Shown here in pieces: positions 53,268-60,552 of a stretch of 64,000 nt of DNA (positions are counted from its first letter, which is position 1; each line of letters starts with the position of its first letter). The position numbers and the translations under genes are program-made. Under the pieces are notes generated by a model. It did no database searches, was not told the origin of the DNA, and saw only the letters and a program-made list of their open reading frames with translations. Source of the DNA: Gordonia sp. 'Campus' (GTDB taxonomy: Bacteria; Actinomycetota; Actinomycetes; Mycobacteriales; Mycobacteriaceae). Location of the stretch: contig NZ_JAKOIW010000011.1 of NCBI RefSeq assembly GCF_022206305.1, forward strand, positions 50,563 through 114,562, read 5' to 3'.

Positions 53268-54058
53268 CGGTCACCCCCGTTCCGGTCGGTTTCGTGCGTG
53301 TCGGGGATGCCGGGGTCCGGCATCTCCGGTTCGGTCGTGTCGTTCTGGCCGGTCTCGGTCGGGGCGGGCGCGTCGTCGCCCTTGGGTCCCACTTCCTCCG
53401 GCCCGAGCTCGCCGGGGCCGTGTACCTCGGGAGTCGCTCCTCCGGGGCCGGCCTCCTCCTCCCGTGCCTCGCTCTGCGCGGGGGTGTCGGTGTCGGGCTC
53501 CTCGTCCTGGGCGCCGATCTCGTCGACGACGTCGGAGTCGGTCGGCATCAGGTCGGTCTCGTGGAGCGCCGCGTGCCGGGCGGCGGCCTGTTCCGGGGTC
53601 AGCGGGTTGCCCTCGTCGTCGAAGTGGTCGCCCGTCGGGGTGTCGGAGTAGGTCACCGGGTCGTCGCTGCGATCACGGTCGGGTGCGGTGCCCAGCGATC
53701 CGCTGAGGATCTTGACGTCCTCGACGTCGTCCTCGACGTCGTCGTCGTCGCGGTTGATCACGAACAGGCGATACACCAGCGCCAGCACGAAGGCCGCGAC
53801 ACCCATCATGATCACGATCGCGGTGAGCACCATGCCCTGCGCGAGCGGATCGGCGTCGGCCGCCCGGTTCTCCGACGAACGACCCATGATCGGCGGGTTT
53901 CCCATCCCGCCGGACACGACGATGATCATCAGGTTGAGCGCGTTGCCGACCAGCAGCAGACCGAACAGCATGCGGACGAGGCTGCGTTCCATCAGCAGGT
54001 ACACGCCGCATGCGGCCATGACGCCGACGACCAGCATCAGCGAGAGGTTGGTGGTCAT
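53264..54058 (-). CDS. mrpC: Mrp/Mnh Na+/H+ antiporter subunit C with long acidic tail
   Basis: This 264-residue subunit has the three-helix MnhC/NuoK core in its first ~110 residues (LMERSLVRMLFGLLLVGNALNLMIIV ... DPLAQGMVLTAIVIMMGVAAFVLALVYR). A cytoplasmic tail of about 150 residues rich in Asp, Glu and Pro follows. MnhC proteins are normally about 110-130 residues, so the tail is unusual in length. It begins DDDDVEDDVEDVKIL. It overlaps mrpA and mrpD by four bases each. Confidence 0.93.
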   Translation of the reverse strand: MTTNLSLMLVVGVMAACGVYLLMERSLVRMLFGLLLVGNALNLMIIVVSGGMGNPPIMGRSSENRAADADPLAQGMVLTAIVIMMGVAAFVLALVYRLFVINRDDDDVEDDVEDVKILSGSLGTAPDRDRSDDPVTYSDTPTGDHFDDEGNPLTPEQAAARHAALHETDLMPTDSDVVDEIGAQDEEPDTDTPAQSEAREEEAGPGGATPEVHGPGELGPEEVGPKGDDAPAPTETGQNDTTEPEMPDPGIPDTHETDRNGGDR

Positions 54059-56985
54059 CGGCCCACCTGCTCGCCGGTCGCAGTGTGTGCGTCGCCGCGT
54101 GACGCCTCGATCCGGGCGGTGTCTCGCGCGATCGTCGTCTCCACGTCGAGGCGGGCGCCGAGACTGCGCAACACGTCGAGGACGAGGCCCACCACGATCA
54201 GGTAGATGCCGAGGTCGAAGAACAGGGCGGTCACGAACTTGATGTCACCGAGGACCGGGACGGTGATCTCGAAGACCGCCGACGAGAGGGCGGGCGCCCC
54301 CATGAACATCGAGACGATGGCCGTCGTCGCCGAGACGGCGAGGCCGGCGCCGAGGATCCGGCCGGGCTCGATGGGCAGGGCTTCGCCGAGTTCGTAGCGT
54401 CCGCCCGCGAGGTAGCGAAGCACGAGGGCGAGACCCATCGTCAGGCCGCCGGCGAAGCCGCCGCCCGGCGCGTTGTGGCCGGCGTAGAAGAAGTAGATCG
54501 ACAGCACGACCATGGTCGGGAACAGCAGGCGGGTGGTCGCCTCGAGAACCATCGACCGGTGTCGTGGATCGCGCAGGCCGGAACCGAGCAGCCAGGTGGT
54601 GCGGTCCGGTGGGACGAGATCGTCATCGTCGTCGCCGTCCCCGGACTGCAGGCGAGCCGCGTCCGCGACACGCGGCGCTGCACCGAACCGGCGGTTGCGG
54701 AAGACCATCGACGCGACGCCCGTGGCGGCCGCGATCAGAACCGACACCTCGCCGAGGGTGTCCCAGGCGCGGATGTCGACGAGCAGCACGTTGACCGCGT
54801 TCGCCCCGTGTCCGTACTCGTAGGCGGCCTCGGGCAGGTCGACGTGGAGCGGTTCGGTCGAACGGGCCGACGCCGCGAAGAGCCCGATGAGGACCAGCAT
54901 CGCGCCGAACGCGATGCCGATGAGTGCTCGCAGGGGTTTGAAGCCGGTCGCATGACGCTTCTCGGGTTCGGCCGGCAGCTTGCGCAGCACGAGCACGAAG
55001 ATGACCAGGGTCAGCGTCTCGACCAGGAACTGGGTGAGCGCGAGGTCGGGGGCGCCGTAGAGGGCGAACAGCATGGCGCAGCCGTAACCGGTGATGCCGA
55101 CGACGAGCGTCGCCGCGAGCCGGTTGCGCAGCAGTACCGCGGCCAGCGACGCGGCCACGATGCATCCGCCGATGACCAGTTGCACGGCGGTCGCGGTGTA
55201 GTCGATGCTCAACCGGTCGCGCGCTCCGGCGAACAGCACGATCGTGGGCAGCAGGATCGCGGTGCAGAGGATGACGCCCTGCGTGTAGGGGAGCGAACCG
55301 CGCTGGGTGTTGCGGGTCAGCATCAGCGAGATGGTGTCCGCGCCGCGCAGGGTCGCGTCGTAGATCCGGTCGGCGTTGATCAGCGGTCGGAAACCGAAGA
55401 TGCGATCGCGCACCCGACGGACGCCGAGGAACAGCAGTGCGCCGCCGATGACGACGATCACGGAGAAAACGACCGGCAGGCCGAAACCGTGCCACAGGGC
55501 GAGGTGCTCGAGCGGGTGTCCGTAACTGTCGAGGGTCTCGGCGTACGGCTCGAAGAGGTCGCCGAGCTGCGGACTGAACACGCCCGCCGCGACGCCCGCC
55601 GCGGCGAGCACCACCGGGGACACGTAGAACGCCCACGACGGCGGGTGCATCTTGGCGACCGCGGGACTCGGGGTGCTGCGGACCTTGCGGCCGAAGGCGC
55701 CCCACAGGAAGCGCAGCGTGTACGCGCAGGTGATGATCGACCCGACCAGCAGCACGATGTCGATGGTGTGGGCCTGCCAGGAGACGAATGCCCCGGTCTC
55801 CCACACCGACGCGAACGCCGTCTCCTTGCCGACGAAACCGAGTGTCAGCGGGATGCCGGCCATGCTCGCCCCGGCTACGGCAGCGGTGATCGCCAGCCCC
55901 GGGAGTCGCTGACCGAGCCGGGCGAGCTTACGGATGTCGCGGGTGCCGGTCGCATGGTCGATGATGCCGACCACCATGAACAGCGACGCCTTGAACAGCG
56001 CGTGCGCGACGAGCATGGCGATGCCGGCCATGGCGACGTTCGCGTCACCGATACCGACCAGGACGGCCATGAAGCCGAGTTGGGACACGGTGCCGAACGC
56101 CAGGATCAGCTTGAGGTCGAGTTCGCGCAGCGAACGCCAGCCGCCGAGCACCATCGTCAGCATGCCCAGACCGACCACGGCGACCTGCCAGGTGATCGTC
56201 ACCGAGAAGGCGGGCGCCAGCCGCGCGATGAGGTAGATACCGGCCTTCACCATCGCCGCGGCGTGCAGGTACGCGCTGACGGGGGTGGGGGCGGCCATGG
56301 CGCCGGGGAGCCAGAAGTGGAACGGGACGATGGCGGACTTCGTGAGTGCACCGATGAGCAGCAGGACGACCGCGATGTCGACGTAGAGGCCGGTCGGCGG
56401 TGACGCGATGATCTCCGAGAGGAGATAGGTGCCCGTCCGCTCGCCGAGCATGATGATGCCGACGAGCATCGCCAACCCGCCGAACGTGGTCACCAGCAGC
56501 GCCTGGGTCGCGGACCTGCGCGCGGTGGCGCGCACCCCGTAGAAACCGACCAACATGAACGACAGGACGGTGGTGAGCTCCCAGAACACGTAGAGCACCA
56601 GCATGTTGTCGGAGATGACGAGACCGAACATCGCCGCTGCGAAGGCGACCATCTCGCCGCCGAACAGCGCGACACGGGGTCGGGCGTCGTCGAAGTACTG
56701 GGCGCAGTAGCAGAGCACGAGGGCGCCGACACCGAGGATCAACACGGCGAGGATGGCCGTCAGCGTGTCGAAGCGGGTGACGATGTCCATCTGGAGCGAC
56801 GGCACCCAGGTGAGGGTCTCGACGCGCGCGGCCGACGCCTCCGGGGGCGGCCAGTTGAGGATGACCCAGATCAGACCACCGAGAGGTGCCAGGGCGAGTA
56901 CGTAGAAACCCCGGGTACCCATCCAGTGGATGACTGCGGGCGCGAACAGTGCGCACACTGCCAACGCAGCCAACACAGTGATCAA
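54055..56985 (-). CDS. mrpA: Mrp/Mnh Na+/H+ antiporter fused subunits A and B
   Basis: This 976-residue protein joins the NuoL-like MnhA (about residues 1-770) to an MnhB domain at the C-terminus (ATTRLLFPTMVVLSIYFFYAGHNAPGGGFAGGL). The A part has VFWELTTVLSFMLVGFYG and ALTKSAIVPFHFWLPGAMAAPTPVSAYLHAAAMVKAGIYL, the proton-channel lysine region. The fused A-B form is common in actinobacteria. The start is TTG 56985 with GGAG seven bases upstream. It is the first gene of mrpA-C-D-E-F-G, in which every junction overlaps. Confidence 0.95.
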   Translation of the reverse strand: MITVLAALAVCALFAPAVIHWMGTRGFYVLALAPLGGLIWVILNWPPPEASAARVETLTWVPSLQMDIVTRFDTLTAILAVLILGVGALVLCYCAQYFDDARPRVALFGGEMVAFAAAMFGLVISDNMLVLYVFWELTTVLSFMLVGFYGVRATARRSATQALLVTTFGGLAMLVGIIMLGERTGTYLLSEIIASPPTGLYVDIAVVLLLIGALTKSAIVPFHFWLPGAMAAPTPVSAYLHAAAMVKAGIYLIARLAPAFSVTITWQVAVVGLGMLTMVLGGWRSLRELDLKLILAFGTVSQLGFMAVLVGIGDANVAMAGIAMLVAHALFKASLFMVVGIIDHATGTRDIRKLARLGQRLPGLAITAAVAGASMAGIPLTLGFVGKETAFASVWETGAFVSWQAHTIDIVLLVGSIITCAYTLRFLWGAFGRKVRSTPSPAVAKMHPPSWAFYVSPVVLAAAGVAAGVFSPQLGDLFEPYAETLDSYGHPLEHLALWHGFGLPVVFSVIVVIGGALLFLGVRRVRDRIFGFRPLINADRIYDATLRGADTISLMLTRNTQRGSLPYTQGVILCTAILLPTIVLFAGARDRLSIDYTATAVQLVIGGCIVAASLAAVLLRNRLAATLVVGITGYGCAMLFALYGAPDLALTQFLVETLTLVIFVLVLRKLPAEPEKRHATGFKPLRALIGIAFGAMLVLIGLFAASARSTEPLHVDLPEAAYEYGHGANAVNVLLVDIRAWDTLGEVSVLIAAATGVASMVFRNRRFGAAPRVADAARLQSGDGDDDDDLVPPDRTTWLLGSGLRDPRHRSMVLEATTRLLFPTMVVLSIYFFYAGHNAPGGGFAGGLTMGLALVLRYLAGGRYELGEALPIEPGRILGAGLAVSATTAIVSMFMGAPALSSAVFEITVPVLGDIKFVTALFFDLGIYLIVVGLVLDVLRSLGARLDVETTIARDTARIEASRGDAHTATGEQVGR

Positions 56986-57058
56986 AAGGGCACTCCGTCT
57001 TTCTCCCGGCGGGGTGTCACGGGCGACCGCCCGCGCTAGCTACTTTACCGTTGCCCGT

Positions 57059-57487
57059 ATGTTCCGGTTCGACTGGCTCCGGCGTCCCGCCGTGATGATC
57101 GCTGCCGTCCTGCTGCTCGTCGGCCTCGTCGCCGGGTGCAGTGACGAGGAACACGCGGGGCCCGAGGGCGTTCCGCTTCCCTCCGACTTCCCGGTAACAC
57201 AGGTGCCGCTCATCGACGGCCACGTGCTCTCGGCCAGTGGCAGCCGGGCGGACGGCTGGGAGGTCACCGTGCAGGGACCCGTCAACGCGGGCAACCAACT
57301 CGACGCCGCCACCGACACACTCACCGACGCCGGTTTCGCCGAGTCGCATCGTTCCACCGAAGGCGGACAGTCGGTCGTCGTGCTGTCGGCGACCAAGGAC
57401 GGCACGACCTACTGGGTTCAGATCGGCGCGTCTCCGCAAGCGGCCGGCGGAGGGTCCTCGGTGTTCTATCTGGTGAACGTCGAATGA
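57059..57487 (+). CDS. Small lipoprotein of unknown function
   Basis: This 142-residue protein has a lipoprotein signal (RRPAVMIAAVLLLVGLVAGC). A globular part follows, with EGVPLPSDFPVTQVPLIDGHVLSASG and YWVQIGASPQA. I do not recognise the family. It is divergent from mrpA with 73 bp between and could share regulation. ATG 57059 gives the signal peptide; the frame is open further upstream to 56930 without a sensible start. Confidence 0.75.
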   Translation: MFRFDWLRRPAVMIAAVLLLVGLVAGCSDEEHAGPEGVPLPSDFPVTQVPLIDGHVLSASGSRADGWEVTVQGPVNAGNQLDAATDTLTDAGFAESHRSTEGGQSVVVLSATKDGTTYWVQIGASPQAAGGGSSVFYLVNVE

Positions 57488-57513
57488 GCTGACCGGCTGA
57501 CTCCTGACGGACG

Positions 57514-58344
57514 TCACCGGCCGCTGTGGTCGACGATCGCGATCGGGCAACGCGTGTGATGTTGCGCCGCGCGGGCCACCGACCCGGCCCAGGTCGCGAG
57601 ACTTCCACCGGCTCGGGGTCGGGTGAAGACGAGCAACGATGCCTGCGGCACGGCGTCGGTGATCGCACGGGACGGGTTCCCGTTGACCAGCTGGAGTGTG
57701 GCGTGACACTCGGGGAAGCGCTCGCGCCACGGGGCGAGAACGGCCTCACTTCGAGCGAAGACCGCCTCGATCAGTGCCGGTTCGGCCGCATCCGGGATTG
57801 CGCTGATTACCGCGACGGAACTGTGCGTGGCCTGCGCGTATCGAAAGGCGGTGGCGAGCGCGAGATCCGATGGCGCGTCGGCGTCGATGGCCGCAACGAC
57901 GGGCCCACCGGTCGCCAGGTTGCCGTAGGGGACGGTCACCACCGGGCACTGCGAGCGTGCCGACAGCGCCGAGCTGATGCTCCCCGTCGTGAGGCGTTCG
58001 ATGAGGCCCGGCCGATGGTGGCCGAGAACCAGCAGGTCGACGTCGCGGGACAGTCTGGTGAGCAGGGGGATCGGGAACTCGTGCTCGACAAGAGTTCTGA
58101 CGTCGATGTCGGGGTGGCCGGCCCGGAGGTCGTCGGCGAGCCTCGCGACGTGGGCGACCGCGGTGTCGCGGGTGGACGCGACGTCGAAGTCGAGTTCGAA
58201 CTCGCTCAATGGCTGTAGTGCGGCGGCTGCGGCGAAACCGTGCACCAGCAGCAGACGGTCACCGACGCGCGCCGAGGCGGCCGCCCAGCGGGCGGCCGCC
58301 TCGGATTCGGGACTGAGATCAACCCCGGCCGCGATGGTGGTCAT
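57514..58344 (-). CDS. Universal stress protein with two Usp domains
   Basis: This 276-residue protein has tandem Usp folds. The first starts MTTIAAGVDLSPESEAAARWAAASA, with LLVLGHHRPGLIERLTTGSISSAL as the ATP-binding-like loop. The second starts GGPVVAAIDADAPSDLALATAFRYA and has a less complete loop (RAGGSLATWAGSVARAAQ). Two-domain proteins of this kind are common in mycobacteria and respond to hypoxia or stress. It overlaps the exporter gene by four bases and is probably co-transcribed with it. Confidence 0.9.
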   Translation of the reverse strand: MTTIAAGVDLSPESEAAARWAAASARVGDRLLLVHGFAAAAALQPLSEFELDFDVASTRDTAVAHVARLADDLRAGHPDIDVRTLVEHEFPIPLLTRLSRDVDLLVLGHHRPGLIERLTTGSISSALSARSQCPVVTVPYGNLATGGPVVAAIDADAPSDLALATAFRYAQATHSSVAVISAIPDAAEPALIEAVFARSEAVLAPWRERFPECHATLQLVNGNPSRAITDAVPQASLLVFTRPRAGGSLATWAGSVARAAQHHTRCPIAIVDHSGR

Positions 58345-60017
58345 CGCGTGCTGGTGGGGTCGCCCGTTCGCGTCCGGTCGGCGGCGGCGACGGCATCAGC
58401 CGTTGCGTCGACACCGGGTGCGACGGCAACCGCGGCGGGCTCGACGACCTCCGTCGCCTGTGCGCGACGTTCTTCGTCACTGCTCATCGTCTTCAGCGCG
58501 ACCTCCTTGATCAGGGTGATGGCGATGAAGCTCAGGGCCGCCATGACCGCCGCCACGAGGAAGATCCGTGCGGTGCCGTCACCATAGGCGCCCCGCACGA
58601 TGGCCGCGATCGGAGCGGGCAGCTCGTTCAGGTTCGCGAGCCCGGCGTTGCCGCCGCCGGTCTGCCCGGAGCCGATGCCGAGTGCGCCGAGGGCCTTGGC
58701 GATGAGGTCGGTGACGTGGTTGGACAGGACCGCTCCCAGGACCGACACGCCGGCCGCACCGCCGAGTGAACGGAAGAACGTGACCGTCGATGTCGCCGCA
58801 CCCAGGATGTCCGGGGTGACGTTGTTCTGGACCGCGAGGACCAGGTTCTGCATCGTCATGCCCATACCGCAGCCGAGGACGAACAGGTAGACGCCGACCA
58901 GGGCCATGTCGGTGTGCGCGTCGATGGTCGACAGCAGGCCGAAGCCGATGGTCATCATCGCGGCACCGGCGACGAGGAATCGCTTCCAGCGTCCGTAGCG
59001 GGTGATGAGGTTGCCCGAGATGGTCGCCGAGATCATCGACCCGATGACCATCGGCAGGGTGAGCAGACCCGCCGCGGTGGGCGAGTAACCACGTGCGATC
59101 TGGAAGTACTGGCCGAGGAACACGGCGCCGCCGAAGAGGGCGACACCGACGCCGACGCTGGCGAGCGTGGCCAGTGTGGTGGTGCGGTCCCGGAAGATGT
59201 GCAGCGGGATGATCGGGCTGGACACCTTCGACTCCACGTAGACCGCCACGAGCAGCAGCACGACGCCGAGCGCGACGAGTCCGTACGAGGTCGGCGACGC
59301 CCAGGCGAAGTTCTTGCCGGCCAGGGTGACCCAGATCAGCAGGGTGCTGACGCCGGAGGCGATCAGCAGCGCGCCGCCGTAGTCGATGCTGACCTTGTTG
59401 CGGACGACCGGGACGTTCAGGGTGCGCTGGATGACGAGCAGCGCGATGATCGCGAGCGGGACGCAGACATAGAAGGTCCAGCGCCAGCCGAGCCAACTGG
59501 TGTCGACGATCACGCCGCCGATGAGCGGGCCGGCCACGGTCGCGACCGACATGACGGCGGCCATCGGACCCTGGTAGCGGCCGCGTTCACGCGGGCTGAA
59601 CATCGTCGCGACGACGATGACGACCAGTGCCTGCAGGCCGCCGAGGCCCAGACCCTGGATCACGCGGAACCCGATCAGCATGTCGACCGAGGTGGACAGT
59701 CCGGCGAGTACCGAACCCAGCGTGAACAGGACAAGTGCGCCCTGGACCAGCAGCTTCTTGCTGACGATGTCGGCGAACTTGCCCCAGATCGGCGTCGTGG
59801 CGGTCGAGGCCAGCAGGGTGGCGACGACGACCCAGGTGTACTGGTCCTGCGTGCCGTGCAGGTCGGTGATGATCGTGGGAAGAGCGTTGGACACCACGGT
59901 CGAGGACAGGAATGCGACGAACATGCCCAGAAGGAGGCCGACGAGGGCCTCGATCTTCTGGCGATGTGTCATCGGTACGTCTTTGACCGGCGCCACCGCT
60001 GAAGCGGGTGCACTCAT
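58341..60017 (-). CDS. DHA2 family MFS drug exporter (EmrB/QacA type)
   Basis: This 558-residue transporter has 14 predicted helices. VSNALPTIITDLHGTQDQYTWVVVATLLASTATTPIWGKFADIVSKK and FRVIQGLGLGGLQALVVIVVATMFSPRERGRYQGPM include the MFS motifs A and C region. GGAGG precedes ATG 60017 (MSAPASAVAPVKDV). Such proteins export drugs or lipids with proton exchange. A promoter with palindromic operators lies upstream, suggesting control by a TetR or MarR-type repressor not coded nearby. Confidence 0.92.
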   Translation of the reverse strand: MSAPASAVAPVKDVPMTHRQKIEALVGLLLGMFVAFLSSTVVSNALPTIITDLHGTQDQYTWVVVATLLASTATTPIWGKFADIVSKKLLVQGALVLFTLGSVLAGLSTSVDMLIGFRVIQGLGLGGLQALVVIVVATMFSPRERGRYQGPMAAVMSVATVAGPLIGGVIVDTSWLGWRWTFYVCVPLAIIALLVIQRTLNVPVVRNKVSIDYGGALLIASGVSTLLIWVTLAGKNFAWASPTSYGLVALGVVLLLVAVYVESKVSSPIIPLHIFRDRTTTLATLASVGVGVALFGGAVFLGQYFQIARGYSPTAAGLLTLPMVIGSMISATISGNLITRYGRWKRFLVAGAAMMTIGFGLLSTIDAHTDMALVGVYLFVLGCGMGMTMQNLVLAVQNNVTPDILGAATSTVTFFRSLGGAAGVSVLGAVLSNHVTDLIAKALGALGIGSGQTGGGNAGLANLNELPAPIAAIVRGAYGDGTARIFLVAAVMAALSFIAITLIKEVALKTMSSDEERRAQATEVVEPAAVAVAPGVDATADAVAAADRTRTGDPTSTR

Positions 60018-60099
60018 ATGAAGAAACCTCCGAGAAAGAAAGCTGCCCGCGACGACAGGGGACGGGCGGGCTGCGAATCGGCGCGCACGGTGGCACACA

Positions 60100-60154
60100 C
60101 GATTGGTTGATTGATGCAACTATAAAGCGTGATGGTTGCAACCAACAACTATCT
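60100..60154 (-). promoter_or_regulatory. Exporter promoter with palindromic operators
   Basis: On the minus strand a TATAGT -10 (60119-60124) has TTGTTG 18 bp upstream (60143-60148). The perfect palindrome TGGTTGCAACCA (60133-60144) overlaps the -35 side, and a related GTTGATTGATGCAAC (60106-60120) follows the -10. Both share GTTG...CAAC halves, as expected for a dimeric repressor. Confidence 0.5.
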
Positions 60155-60212
60155 GAGGTTATTCCGGGTGTGTTCCTGGACTCATCGGCTCATCGGTGAC
60201 CCGGCCGGTTCC

Positions 60213-60365
60213 GTCGACCGGGCGGCTGATCTCGTCGACCGGGTAGGCAAATCCGTCGACTGTGCGTCCGAATCCGTCGACTGGGTGGGGAAATCCGTCG
60301 ACCGGGTGGGGAAACCCATCGACTGTGCGTCGTTTCTCGTCGACTGGCCCGATCTGACGTGGCAC
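60213..60365 (+). repeat. 21-bp repeat array A (seven units)
   Basis: Seven units lie exactly 21 bp apart. The GTCGAC core is at 60213, 60234, 60255, 60276, 60297, (ATCGAC at) 60318 and 60339. Typical units read CCGTCGACTGTGCG or CCGTCGACTGGGTGGGGAAA. No unique spacers exist, so it is not a CRISPR array. It is non-coding: the overlapping frames are only the 7-residue periodicity of the repeat. Array A is the inverted partner of array B. Confidence 0.9.
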
Positions 60366-60409
60366 CGGCCTCGTGGGCCCGACTTCGAAGTTGCCGCCTG
60401 CATCAGTTG

Positions 60410-60551
60410 TGCACGGTCGACGGGAACTGATGCACGGTCGACGAGAATCGGTACCCGGTCGACGGGAACTGATGCACGGTCGACGAGAAACGACGCCCAG
60501 TCGACGAGATCTGATGCACAGTCGACGGGAATCGACGCCCAGTCGACCCCG
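60410..60551 (-). repeat. 21-bp repeat array B (seven units, inverted relative to A)
   Basis: GTCGAC cores lie at 60416, 60437, 60458, 60479, 60500, 60521 and 60542, again every 21 bp. Read on the minus strand the units begin GTCGACYGKGY, like array A. The last core ends five bases before the stop codon of the AAA ATPase gene (60553). The 77-bp gap between the arrays holds no repeat. The rest of the 60018-60552 intergenic region is the exporter promoter. Confidence 0.9.
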
Positions 60552-60552
60552 C

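Noticed and set aside
54475-56403. 642-codon open frame on the plus strand opposite mrpA
   Set aside because: It is antisense to a fully recognisable MrpA, and its translation is rich in Arg, Glu, Asp, Gln and His with no fold, as expected for the complement of GC-rich coding DNA.
60213-60551. CRISPR array
   Set aside because: Units are directly adjacent with no unique spacers, the period is only 21 bp, and no cas genes are present.
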